Origin: Bdellovibrio sp. SKB1291214
GTDB lineage: Bacteria; Bdellovibrionota; Bdellovibrionia; Bdellovibrionales; Bdellovibrionaceae
Assembly: GCF_002209355.2 (NCBI RefSeq)
Contig: NZ_CP106855.1
Location: 2,542,001-2,606,000 of the forward strand
Direction of reading: 5' to 3'
Length of the DNA stretch: 64,000 nucleotides
Shown here: positions 1 to 7,329 of the stretch, in pieces
Position numbering within the stretch: position 1 is the first letter of the stretch
How the letters are laid out: every line of letters starts with the position of its first letter
Translations under genes and position numbers: made by a program
Notes under the pieces: model-generated
What the model was told of the DNA's origin: nothing
The model's input: the letters and a program-made list of their open reading frames with translations, nothing else
Database searches by the model: none

Positions 1-247
1 CCAAGCGTGATTGAATTTCGTCGAGTTCCGCATGAAGCATTTCGTTTTCTAAAATTCGTATAAATGCCTCTTCACCGATTTCTTGTTTCCAATTTTTCGA
101 AGGTAATTTTGGATCCAGTCTGGATCGGTTAAATACTGCTAATTGCATGTGAATTTGCGATAAGTCAGCGTGCTGCTCTAATTTTGGTTGGCTGGAAATC
201 GGATCAAAGTCCGTGATCATTGTTTCTGAGTTTTCAGTGATTCGCAT
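1..247 (-). CDS. hypothetical protein, 3' end cut by window edge
   Basis: An open frame on the minus strand runs from an ATG at 247 to the left edge with no stop, giving the first 82 residues of a protein. GGGAG lies 6 bases before the ATG, a good SD. The visible part is acidic and polar (begins MRITENSETM) with no signal peptide or membrane segment. I recognise no family. It is divergent from the DDAH-like gene at 383, with a 135-base gap between the starts that must hold both promoters. Confidence 0.6.
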   Translation of the reverse strand, partial: MRITENSETMITDFDPISSQPKLEQHADLSQIHMQLAVFNRSRLDPKLPSKNWKQEIGEEAFIRILENEMLHAELDEIQSRL

Positions 248-382
248 AGCAATCTCCCAATGAAAAAATCAAATTCTCTCAGTATTTAACGTTGCAGTGT
301 TTATGCCATCTATATTGGCCCCATTTGTGCTTAATACAAATTATCTGTTGTTCATTTTCACCGTTGGATTCAGGAGGAGCCG

Positions 383-1312
383 ATGAAAAATTGCAGTCCC
401 ACATTTTTTGTAAGTGCCACCTGTTGTCCTTCGCAGTGCTTGGAACATGAAGGCTGTGTCTACCAAATTGCGTGGAATATCAATCCTCACATGAAAATCG
501 GAAGCTCATCACCGGAACTCTCGATGAGACAACACATGAAATTTGTAAGAACACTTAAGGAGTGTGGCGCCAACGTCATGGTCTTGCCGTTTATTCACGG
601 GGCCTTTGATTCTGTTTTTATGAAAGATAGCGCGATTCTGAAAAGTACCTCTAAGGGACTCTCTGCGCTTGTGACTCGCCTGCGCTGCGAGCAGCGAGAA
701 GTTGAGGCGATCGAAAGAAGAACTAACTTAGAAAAGCGGGGTATCCACGTTTGGGGGCAGGCTTCCAGTCATCTTGAAGGTGGCGACGTCGTGGCTTTTG
801 AAAAAGGTCAAAAGATCTTTATGGGGCATGGCTTCCGATCAGATCGTGCAGTTACCAAATATTTAGAGAAATTTTTCGATTGTGAGGTTATTCCGTTGGA
901 ACTCAAAGATCCAAATTTCTATCACCTCGATGTAGCCTTAGCGATTTTGCAAGATGGAACTGCCTTTGCCTGTAAAGATGCGTTCACTGCGCATTCCTGG
1001 GAAATCCTTAATAACAGTGGTCTCACCTCCGTCATCCCGGTAAGCCGACAAGAAACCATGAGTTTTGGTTTGAACTGGGTCGAGATTGGTGACTCGGTAA
1101 TTGTCGGAAGTTATGTGCCAAGAATGTCTGAGATTTTAAAGGCGATGGGAAAAACAGTAAGACACGTGCCACTGGATCAATTCCAACTGGCTGGTGGCAG
1201 CGCTGCCTGTCTGACATCGAAAGCCTATGATTTGGAATCATCCGCTAAGGGTGCACTGATGCCTTTAGCTGCTGTCGACGAATATATGTATAGTTTCGTT
1301 AACTGGAAATAA
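383..1312 (+). CDS. dimethylarginine dimethylaminohydrolase / amidinotransferase-like protein
   Basis: A 309-residue cytosolic protein of the guanidino-group modifying superfamily (DDAH, arginine deiminase, amidinotransferase). Visible marks are EGGD at 132-135, a YHLD segment with the likely catalytic His181, and GGSAACLT with the likely nucleophile Cys276 near the C terminus. The family hydrolyses or transfers amidino groups of arginine derivatives through a Cys thiouronium intermediate. The length fits DDAH-type enzymes (about 250-300 residues) and the arrangement fits DDAH better than agmatine deiminase, but the exact substrate (methylarginine, arginine or other) is not settled. A strong SD (AGGAGG) lies 8 bases before the ATG. 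No catabolic partner is adjacent. Confidence 0.8.
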   Translation: MKNCSPTFFVSATCCPSQCLEHEGCVYQIAWNINPHMKIGSSSPELSMRQHMKFVRTLKECGANVMVLPFIHGAFDSVFMKDSAILKSTSKGLSALVTRLRCEQREVEAIERRTNLEKRGIHVWGQASSHLEGGDVVAFEKGQKIFMGHGFRSDRAVTKYLEKFFDCEVIPLELKDPNFYHLDVALAILQDGTAFACKDAFTAHSWEILNNSGLTSVIPVSRQETMSFGLNWVEIGDSVIVGSYVPRMSEILKAMGKTVRHVPLDQFQLAGGSAACLTSKAYDLESSAKGALMPLAAVDEYMYSFVNWK

Positions 1313-1401
1313 TTTGTTTGAAAACAAGATTAGATTAAAAGCACTGGCTGTGAATTTTAACCTCATTCATCATACGACAAGAATTATTGAAAGGAGCATT
1401 C

Positions 1402-2190
1402 ATGAATAATGATAGTTATAGAAATGGAAATGTGGAATTGAATGGTCATCGCCATTTGGTTTGTTGGCGCTCGGCACTTGCAGGGGTTGTCATTGGTTTA
1501 GTGACGATGATCGGCTTGCTGGCGCTGTCCGTGGCATTCGGTGGAATTGGTCTTGATGATGGATCGACAGTTAAAAATGCGACGATCTTTGCGGGTGTCA
1601 GCATCGTCGTGGCTTTGATCGTCGGAAACTTTACCGGCAGTTATTACTCGGTTCGCATTGCTCGTCGCCGTGTCGACGTTGTAGGTGTGATGCAAGGTTT
1701 GTTGGTGGGAGGCATCTGTGTACTACTGATGGTCTGCCATACGATGGCGTCAGTCGCAATGTTGGGTAAAGTGACAGGTTCTGCCTTGGGTGCTGCGGCT
1801 TCGACAGCAGGTGGTATCGCAGCGACGCAAGCACCAGTAATTAACGATATGATCCAAGACAGCCTGGGTAATCGTAAGTTGGCAGCGGATGCGGATGTGA
1901 TTGTTAAGGGGCTTGCTTCTCGTTTGGTGCGCGGCGATCAGGAGAGTGCAAAAAATTATCTGGCAGCACAAGCTGGCATGACTCCGGAGGAAGCTGACAA
2001 GGCTGTGGCAACATTGAAAGAGAAAACCGACAAAGCCATGGAAGAGACGCGCAAAGCCGCGGCTACAACTCTTAAAGCAGTCGGTTGGAGCAGCTTCGTG
2101 ATGATCGTATTAGCGATGATCGCAGCCGCTTTAGGTGGAATGGTAGGAGCTGTGTGCAATGAACGTCGTATGATCGACGTGGCAAGATAA
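1402..2190 (+). CDS. integral membrane protein with central amphipathic helical region
   Basis: A 262-residue protein with about four hydrophobic segments: roughly residues 22-45, 55-80, 95-120 and a C-terminal one near 225-250. Between the third and fourth lies a polar helical stretch rich in Ala, Lys and Glu (EEADKAVATLKEKTDKAMEE) that may form a coiled coil. Family not recognised. The ATG at 1402 is chosen over the upstream TTG at 1387 because AGGAG sits 6 bases before it. A 39-codon membrane-peptide gene follows 11 bases downstream with its own SD, so the two probably form an operon ending at the terminator at 2337. Confidence 0.7.
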   Translation: MNNDSYRNGNVELNGHRHLVCWRSALAGVVIGLVTMIGLLALSVAFGGIGLDDGSTVKNATIFAGVSIVVALIVGNFTGSYYSVRIARRRVDVVGVMQGLLVGGICVLLMVCHTMASVAMLGKVTGSALGAAASTAGGIAATQAPVINDMIQDSLGNRKLAADADVIVKGLASRLVRGDQESAKNYLAAQAGMTPEEADKAVATLKEKTDKAMEETRKAAATTLKAVGWSSFVMIVLAMIAAALGGMVGAVCNERRMIDVAR

Positions 2191-2201
2191 GGGAGGTCCT
2201 G

Positions 2202-2321
2202 ATGAAAGCACTAGACGTTGTCAACAACACAAAGGGCGCAATTGGTTGGATTTTATTGTGGGCCTTGGGAATTCCAATTCCTTTGCTCATTGTTCTATTC
2301 CTTATTCGCGGTGGAACTTAA
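2202..2321 (+). CDS. 39-residue single-span membrane peptide
   Basis: A short frame beginning ATG AAA GCA and ending TAA. It has a strong SD (GGGAGG) and follows the membrane protein gene by 11 bases. The peptide has one hydrophobic segment (about residues 13-35, GAIGWILLWALGIPIPLLIV) and a short RGGT tail. The SD, the operon position and the terminator directly after it support a real gene. Its function may be tied to the upstream membrane protein, which is inference. Confidence 0.6.
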   Translation: MKALDVVNNTKGAIGWILLWALGIPIPLLIVLFLIRGGT

Positions 2322-2336
2322 ATCTCTCAACAAAAG

Positions 2337-2360
2337 AGGCTGGGGAATCCCAGCCTTTTT
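2337..2360 (+). terminator. intrinsic terminator
   Basis: An 8-bp perfect stem (AGGCTGGG / CCCAGCCT) with a 4-base loop is followed by a T run at 2356-2360. It ends the 1402-2321 operon. Confidence 0.85.
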
Positions 2361-2378
2361 AATTTTAACCTCCATGCA

Positions 2379-2414
2379 TTGACGCACTTTTGCTAACAAG
2401 CTACGATTTTTCCA
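2379..2414 (+). promoter_or_regulatory. sigma70-type promoter placing the start codon at +1
   Basis: TTGACG at 2379-2384, a 17-base spacer, then TACGAT at 2402-2407. The next ATG starts 6 bases after the -10 box, so transcription should begin at or within a base of 2414. No SD is present. The message is predicted to be leaderless. Confidence 0.55.
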
Positions 2415-2905
2415 TGATGATTAAAACCCTGCTTCCGTTTCTTATTGTTTCAAGTTCCTTTGTAAACTCGGCTGCTTCCTCCAACAAGTTTAGAGATGTG
2501 ATCGATCCCGATTATCCAGAAGCTTTACGCAAAGAAATCCGTACGCCATCCTATAAGTTAGATTTTAACGGCGATGGGAAAGAAGATGTTGTCAAACTTC
2601 AAATTAATGAAACGGCCAAACTATCGCGTGCGATTTTGATTCTTACTCAGAAAGATGGATCTAAAAAAGAAGAAATTCTGAAAGAGCAGCCGTTGCTGAA
2701 TGGGAAGGTCGATTTGACCTTAAGTCTTAAGAAAGCCGGCGACTTAGGCATTTCAGAAAGAAAATATTTCGACGAAGAAGGCAATGCCTCTAAGAGAGCC
2801 ATCTACAAAAAATCCCCAGCAATTGAAGTAAGTTACGATCAAGATTATTGCACAATCGGCTATACCTTCGATAAAGAGCTAAAAAGGTACGAAGTATGCG
2901 ATTAA
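2414..2905 (+). CDS. exported protein with FG-GAP-like DFNGDGKEDVV motif
   Basis: A 163-residue protein with an N-terminal signal peptide (hydrophobic core LLPFLIVSSSF, likely cut after SAA near residue 21). A DFNGDGKEDVVKLQIN segment near residue 48 resembles the Ca-binding loop of FG-GAP/VCBS or EF-hand-like repeats, but only one copy is present. The C terminus has two Cys that could pair. Function unknown; probably periplasmic. The ATG at 2414 (the first of two adjacent ATGs) fits the signal peptide and the promoter just upstream. Confidence 0.65.
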   Translation: MMIKTLLPFLIVSSSFVNSAASSNKFRDVIDPDYPEALRKEIRTPSYKLDFNGDGKEDVVKLQINETAKLSRAILILTQKDGSKKEEILKEQPLLNGKVDLTLSLKKAGDLGISERKYFDEEGNASKRAIYKKSPAIEVSYDQDYCTIGYTFDKELKRYEVCD

Positions 2906-2909
2906 TCGC

Positions 2910-3473
2910 CTAAATATTTTCAATCGCATATCCATCAAGGCTAAGTCGTTCGATTAGCAAAGATAAGTACCGGGCCATCCCCGCCAACAAAATAACTCCA
3001 AAGAGCATAAAAAGATGTTCATAGGGTTTTCCGGCGAGCACAAAGGGGCTGAACAACCCCAAGCCCACTAATAGCAGGAGCCAAGCGATTCTTTTTTTGA
3101 ATAGCAGATAGACTGGCGATTTCAACCAAGCATAAGTATGTATTAATAGCAAAACCCCACAGCCTATCCAAAACGCTGTAATGAAGGTGTCGGTCGTGTA
3201 TTGAACTGTGCCAACATAGGCGATCATGAAAAGGACGGCTAGAAATAGAGGAGAAAAAGCTCTGACCTGACTTCTATTACTATTAATAAGAAACTCATCC
3301 ATTGAATAGATTTTGGATTTTGGATGTTTTTTAGTAATTCTTAAGATTTTTAAGGGGACGGCACCCATGATTGAAAAAAACAGGAAAAATATCAATGGAA
3401 GTACAAAGTTCACCAATCCGGAAATAATAAATGACTTATCCATCTGGAAATTAAAACCAACTACCACTATCAT
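2910..3473 (-). CDS. integral membrane protein, unknown function
   Basis: A 187-residue protein with about five hydrophobic segments: near residues 15-40, then two from about 78 to 112 and two from about 130 to 168. No family recognised. Convergent with the exported protein ending at 2905, 4 bases away. Two starts are possible: ATG 3473, which has a CATAAT -10-like box 7 bases upstream, and ATG 3443. Neither has an SD. I prefer 3473 because of the promoter position, but the first ten residues are uncertain. Confidence 0.6.
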   Translation of the reverse strand: MIVVVGFNFQMDKSFIISGLVNFVLPLIFFLFFSIMGAVPLKILRITKKHPKSKIYSMDEFLINSNRSQVRAFSPLFLAVLFMIAYVGTVQYTTDTFITAFWIGCGVLLLIHTYAWLKSPVYLLFKKRIAWLLLLVGLGLFSPFVLAGKPYEHLFMLFGVILLAGMARYLSLLIERLSLDGYAIENI

Positions 3474-3510
3474 GTATAGAATTATGTTTTAAGTGACAGG
3501 AGTATTTGCG

Positions 3511-3756
3511 ATGATGCAGAAGATTTTTGATTTTTTATTTGTATGGGGAATTTTCATCGCCCCGGTCGTGATCATTGTGGGATTGCTCTTAAGAAACAAA
3601 GCCAGGCTGCTTGCGAAACTCTTAGTGGTGTTAGGGCTCATCTATCTGCTTGCTTCTTCGATCGTGGTGTTTTTGATAAGATCTGAGACTCAAAAGCAAA
3701 AAGATGCCGGCGTTCATGAATACCTTGAAGAAACCAAAGATTCCGACAAAGATTAG
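3511..3756 (+). CDS. small two-span membrane protein
   Basis: An 81-residue protein with two hydrophobic segments (about residues 5-28 and 37-58) and a charged tail rich in Lys, Glu and Asp. Start ATG 3511 has AGGAG 8 bases upstream; the GTG at 3493 lies before that SD and is rejected. Divergent from the membrane protein at 3473. Function unknown. Confidence 0.65.
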   Translation: MMQKIFDFLFVWGIFIAPVVIIVGLLLRNKARLLAKLLVVLGLIYLLASSIVVFLIRSETQKQKDAGVHEYLEETKDSDKD

Positions 3757-3935
3757 TGAGTTCTAAGAAAGCTTTCATATTTGAAATCTGTGAACACTGC
3801 GATTTGAAGATCTGTCATCGACTCAACTTGGAATAAAACAAAAAATTGTTTTGAATTGTGAAGTTACGGCAAAGTAAACCATCGGTGGTTGAAAAGGCCC
3901 AAGTTGAATCGTACGGTGACACCATTGAGGTGTTT

Positions 3936-4193
3936 ATGCCAATTGGAAGATATCTGCGAGAAAAACGAATAGCTACTTTAATTAGCCAGTCGGAAGCCTC
4001 TGATAAACTAGGTTATTCCGGACCTCAATACCTGTCGAACATAGAAAATAACAAGCGAAATGCATCGCCTTGCCTGCTGATGAAAATGTGCGAGCTTTAC
4101 GGAATCAGTAAGACGGAAATGAGGCAAGTCTATATTGATTCTTGTGCGCGAATCGCAAAAAAAGAAGCGGAAAAAAAATGGGTGAAAGAATGA
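3936..4193 (+). CDS. mini HTH (XRE-like) regulator, paralogue A
   Basis: An 85-residue DNA-binding protein. It shares a clear pattern with the genes at 22197 and 23152: LR(E/D)KRI near the N terminus, then S-x-AS-x2-LGY, FLSN(I/V)E with K, LL-x-KMC, EMR-x-VYI, and an Ala/Arg-rich C-terminal helix ending near a Trp. This fits a compact Cro/C1-type helix-turn-helix and little else. A longer frame opens at 3858, but ATG 3936 has GAGGTG just upstream and matches the paralogues' length. Likely a transcription factor. It is convergent with the 4246-4563 gene across a perfect 15-bp inverted repeat. Confidence 0.75.
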   Translation: MPIGRYLREKRIATLISQSEASDKLGYSGPQYLSNIENNKRNASPCLLMKMCELYGISKTEMRQVYIDSCARIAKKEAEKKWVKE

Positions 4194-4200
4194 ATAACCA

Positions 4201-4234
4201 TATCGGTAAATCCGACATTTCGGATTTACCGATA
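4201..4234. repeat. perfect 15-bp inverted repeat with 4-base loop
   Basis: TATCGGTAAATCCGA (4201-4215) is mirrored exactly at 4220-4234 around CATT. It fills the gap between two convergent genes. It lacks a T run on either strand, so it may be a bidirectional terminator of unusual type or a protein-binding site. Confidence 0.7.
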
Positions 4235-4245
4235 CTGCCCGTAAA

Positions 4246-4563
4246 CTATTTATGACACAGAACTGTGTTGCCATTCTCGAACTGAAGAGACAGGCCCTCT
4301 GCAGTCACCTTAACGTCGCCCATATAGGCTTCTTCGTCATCGCGATACATTTCACCGAAGGCTAAAGTTGAATCAAAGCTGATCACCGCCAGCGATGAAG
4401 CTGATTTATCTGCATTAATTTTATTGGCCAAGTAAAATGTGGGCTCAACCGATGTTAAAGTCAAAGTGGAACCATCATCGCATGCGTAAGAACCTTGAAA
4501 AGCGTGGGCATTAGTAACAGCTAACAAGATGAGAGATGTGATAAGTGTGAAAGAGAATTTCAT
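4246..4563 (-). CDS. small exported protein, possibly MliC-like
   Basis: A 105-residue protein with a clear signal peptide (KFSFTLITSLILLAVTNAHA, cut before FQGS). The mature part starts with YACDDGSTLTLT and ends GNTVLCHK, so two Cys near the ends could form a disulfide. The opening is reminiscent of MliC/PliC lysozyme inhibitors, but the central motif is not convincing, so this is only a possibility. ATG 4563 has GGGAG 6 bases upstream. The ADP-ribosyltransferase gene lies 106 bases upstream on the same strand, so the two may be co-transcribed. Confidence 0.65.
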   Translation of the reverse strand: MKFSFTLITSLILLAVTNAHAFQGSYACDDGSTLTLTSVEPTFYLANKINADKSASSLAVISFDSTLAFGEMYRDDEEAYMGDVKVTAEGLSLQFENGNTVLCHK

Positions 4564-4669
4564 TGATACTCCCGTTTAAAGTCCGGCTATTTCGCCATCT
4601 GAAATTAAGTTTTGCAACTAAGAGATAGTGAAAAAGTCTGAAATGACCTCAAAGAGTCATAAACGTGTT

Positions 4670-5422
4670 CTAGGGGAGCGGAGGATAAACCTTAAGGTGG
4701 ATAATTTGAATGTTTTCTGAGCGATCAATATGCCGTGAAACCACTTGGAATCTTGTCCGTGGTGCAAAAATAAACTCCATTTCTGTCGCGTCTTTAGCAA
4801 CGATGGCCCGCACGGGCTCTGCCACCTCTAGAACCAAGATGTAAGTGCGTTCCATGTTGTAGTCATTGGCGAAATAACGTGCCACTTCCGGATTTACCGA
4901 AGTGGAGGTCAAGCGGTCCCATTTCATCATGGTTCCCACTTTACCAAACTTGATGCCTGACGAGGCATCAATACCGCGAAAAAGAATAAATCCCTGCGGG
5001 AGCGTCAGACCCTTGTCGAATGCTCCGAGTAAGTTTTGGACCGCTACAGCGTCTTTTTTCTTGAGTGATTGGTTGTTCAGAAACTTTGAAATATTAGCGT
5101 TCATCTTTTCATATTCACGTCCACTGAGCTCAGTATAGTCGCTAAGGACTGACTTTTCCAGGGAGGACAGTTTGGCATAATACTCATCAGCTAAACTTTT
5201 ATAGGAGAGGGCATCTTTATCGGAGGAATAGGTAAACCCAAGAAGTTCCAAATCGGTAAACTTGCTGAAGTCTTTGCGCAAAGCCGTTTGGGCATCCCAC
5301 TGCAGGAGGGAAAGTTGTGGTTCCGCAGAGGTGAAAACCGCAGCACAAAGCGGCGCCGTCAAAGCAAGTTGCGACCATAACAACGTGGCTAAGCTTAAGA
5401 GAAGGAGGGAGGATTTTTTCAT
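4670..5422 (-). CDS. exported mono-ADP-ribosyltransferase (R-S-E class)
   Basis: A 250-residue protein with a signal peptide (MKKSSLLLLSLATLLWSQLALTA region, cut near residues 23-28). The C-terminal half carries the three marks of the R-S-E ADP-ribosyltransferase fold: Arg149 in FILFRG, Ser-Thr-Ser 173-175 in RLTSTSVNPEVA, and Glu214-x-Glu216 in TEMEF followed by FAPRTRFQV. Glu-x-Glu in this family is typical of arginine-specific transferases that use NAD. Residues 40-130 form a helical N-terminal region as in VIP2/C3-like toxins. ATG 5422 is chosen because the signal peptide begins there and TGAGG/GGAGG lies upstream. The enzyme should be periplasmic or secreted; the target is unknown. No classical immunity gene is adjacent. 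Confidence 0.85.
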   Translation of the reverse strand: MKKSSLLLLSLATLLWSQLALTAPLCAAVFTSAEPQLSLLQWDAQTALRKDFSKFTDLELLGFTYSSDKDALSYKSLADEYYAKLSSLEKSVLSDYTELSGREYEKMNANISKFLNNQSLKKKDAVAVQNLLGAFDKGLTLPQGFILFRGIDASSGIKFGKVGTMMKWDRLTSTSVNPEVARYFANDYNMERTYILVLEVAEPVRAIVAKDATEMEFIFAPRTRFQVVSRHIDRSENIQIIHLKVYPPLP

Positions 5423-5609
5423 CGCCTCACATCCTCCAACTTCCGGGCCATCGCTAAATCGAGTATACGCAATCATGCGTATGAAAAGTGTCAAATTTAA
5501 ATACAGCAGACATAAAATGTTAAACCAAGTAGAGTTGCTTTTGCGTTCGACTCAATGATAAAAACGCTTTGTCAGCCGAAAATTGAAAAGTCTATGAAGA
5601 GGTTAATTT

Positions 5610-6428
5610 ATGCCTGAACTACCCGAGGTCGAAGTCGTCAGAAAAGGTCTTGAGCAGATCCTGATCAAAGAGCCGACTCTTTTAGACATTGAATTGAAGC
5701 GTCCTGATTTGCGCGATCCCATTCCTTTAAAAAAATTGAAAACATTGATCGGGCAGAAAATCAAAAAGGTGGAGCGTCGTGCAAAGTACCTTCTGCTTTG
5801 GACGAACAAAGGCGGCATGCTTTCGCATCTTGGAATGACGGGGACATGGCGTGTGGCGCCTCTAGGTGATGACCGTTTGCATGATCATATCTATCTGCAT
5901 TTTTCAGGGGGGTTGCGTCTGGCGTACCGCGATCCGCGGCGCTTTGGGATTTTTGATTTTGTTGCAGCAGATGATGTTGCTGCGCATCCAAGGCTTAAAA
6001 TTTTGGGACCAGAACCCCTGAGTGCTGAATTTTCGGGCGAATCTTTGTGGCAGAGTTTACGCAATAAAGAGATCGCTTTGAAGGTTGCCATCATGGATCA
6101 AAAAGTGGTCGTTGGTGTGGGGAACATTTACGCCAGTGAAGCTCTTTTTGCGGCGAAAATTAAGCCGTCTTTACCTGCGAAAAAGCTCTCTCTTGAGAGA
6201 GCAAATCTATTGGTTCGAGAGATCCGTCGCATTCTTGCAGAGAGCATTGAAAAGGGTGGTTCCTCGATCAGTGATTTTGCACAAACTTCGGGCGAAAGCG
6301 GTTACTTTCAAAACACCTTCAAAGTATATGATCGTGCAGGAGAACCGTGTGTTGTGTGCAAACAACAGATCAAATCGAAAGTGATGGGCGGTCGGAATAC
6401 TTTCTGGTGCGGACATTGCCAGAAATAA
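5610..6428 (+). CDS. mutM: formamidopyrimidine-DNA glycosylase
   Basis: A 272-residue base-excision repair enzyme (Fpg) that removes 8-oxoguanine and ring-opened purines and nicks the abasic site. It begins PELPEVEVVRKGL, giving the N-terminal Pro nucleophile and Glu3. It has the internal Lys in VERRAKYLLL and ends with a zinc finger using Cys247, Cys250, Cys267 and Cys270. Length is typical. SD AGAGG lies 8 bases before the ATG. It stands alone between convergent and divergent neighbours. Confidence 0.97.
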   Translation: MPELPEVEVVRKGLEQILIKEPTLLDIELKRPDLRDPIPLKKLKTLIGQKIKKVERRAKYLLLWTNKGGMLSHLGMTGTWRVAPLGDDRLHDHIYLHFSGGLRLAYRDPRRFGIFDFVAADDVAAHPRLKILGPEPLSAEFSGESLWQSLRNKEIALKVAIMDQKVVVGVGNIYASEALFAAKIKPSLPAKKLSLERANLLVREIRRILAESIEKGGSSISDFAQTSGESGYFQNTFKVYDRAGEPCVVCKQQIKSKVMGGRNTFWCGHCQK

Positions 6429-6548
6429 TTTTCAAAATTTTATTGCTAAGGTATTAGAAATTTGTATAACTTAGCCCTTAGTCGAGATTAACAAAAAACA
6501 CAAATTCGCCATTTCGGCGGGTTTGTAAATTTACGAAGGGACACAACA

Positions 6549-6776
6549 ATGAAAGCTATCGTTATCGCAGCTTTGCTAGCACTTTCTTTCACAACTGGTT
6601 TCACTTGCTCTAAAAACCAACCAGCTGAAACTACAACTACTACTGAGACTACTACTACAGCTCCAGCAGCTGACGGTGCAGCAGCTCCAGCAGCAGACGC
6701 TACAGCTACTCCAGCAGCTGATGCAACTGCTACTCCAGCAGCATCTCCTGCAGCTCCAGCTGGCGAAACTAAGTAA
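6549..6776 (+). CDS. small exported Thr/Ala/Pro-rich repeat protein
   Basis: A 75-residue protein with a signal peptide (about residues 1-19, then a Cys at 20). FTTGFTC is not a canonical lipobox, so lipidation is uncertain. The mature part is low complexity: Thr-Glu-rich near 28-37, then tandem Pro-Ala-Ala-Asp-Ala-Thr-Ala-Thr units. The coding DNA is correspondingly repetitive (gcagctccagcag). It probably forms an extended periplasmic or surface linker-like peptide. SD-like GAAGGGAC lies 7-13 bases upstream. A strong terminator follows. Confidence 0.7.
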   Translation: MKAIVIAALLALSFTTGFTCSKNQPAETTTTTETTTTAPAADGAAAPAADATATPAADATATPAASPAAPAGETK

Positions 6777-6802
6777 TTAGTTTTTCTTAGTTGAGATGAA
6801 AA

Positions 6803-6828
6803 AGCCACCGGAAGGTGGCTTTTTTTTT
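6803..6828 (+). terminator. intrinsic terminator
   Basis: AGCCACC / GGTGGCT stem with GGAA loop and a run of nine T at 6820-6828, directly after the Thr/Ala-rich gene. Confidence 0.9.
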
Positions 6829-6838
6829 GCCTTCGAGC

Positions 6839-6963
6839 GGGGGCGATGAAAAAGGCCCATCTCCTTCGTTGGAGGGGGCCGTCCTCGCTCCGACGTACCT
6901 TAAGTACGCCTGCGCTGCGGGCGGCCCCCTCCGCCTCGGATCTGGACCTTTTTGATCGCCCCC
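6839..6963. repeat. 125-bp imperfect palindrome
   Basis: The outer arms GGGGGCGAT (6839-6847) and ATCGCCCCC (6955-6963) pair. The pairing continues inward with mismatches through AAAAAGG/CCTTTTT and GGAGGGGGCCG/CGGCCCCCTCC to a centre at about 6901 (GTAC-CTTAA-GTAC). It is GC-rich compared with its surroundings and lies just after a terminator. It resembles a dispersed intergenic palindromic element (REP/MITE-like); a second copy is not seen in this window. Confidence 0.6.
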
Positions 6964-7329
6964 TTGGTGGGTTGCTTCTTGCTCTTCTGCATAACTCTTC
7001 GTTGGTTTTTTGGCTGGGCCCTGCGGGCGCCGCTTTTTTTTGGCTGGCTGTCGCCTTTGGCGACTTAGCGCCGCTGTTGGTGGGGTTTTCAGCTCGTTGG
7101 GCTCGGTTCGAAGAGTTCCGAATTATTCGATTAAAATGGGGACTGGGTGTCCTTTTTTGCCGGTTTTATTTTGTTGGGCGGGCGGGGAACTGGTTTGAAT
7201 TAGTAGTTGTGCTCTAGTTTTGACAGTACTTAAGCCCTCGTATTTGTTGGGTAAATATCGAAGTTCGCTTGCTTGCCTTTGGATTTAGGAGTGTAATTGA
7301 TGGGGTAAGCAATAATAAGGAGAATCATC
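6964..7329. other. gene-free G/T-rich tract upstream of fadE
   Basis: No convincing gene. The plus strand is strikingly rich in G and T, with small hairpins such as GTCGCC-TTTG-GCGAC near 7050. Open frames here have biased composition and no SD. TTGACA occurs at 7220-7225, but no good -10 box lies at the right distance; TATTTG at 7241 is the nearest. The tract probably holds the fadE promoter and a long 5' leader, or the remains of a repeat element next to the palindrome. Confidence 0.5.

Noticed and set aside
6846-7217. A 123-codon plus-strand frame, and a 62-codon one at 7010, rich in Trp, Phe, Gly and Arg
   Set aside because: The first begins inside the palindrome and neither has an SD. 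The composition simply reflects G/T-rich DNA.
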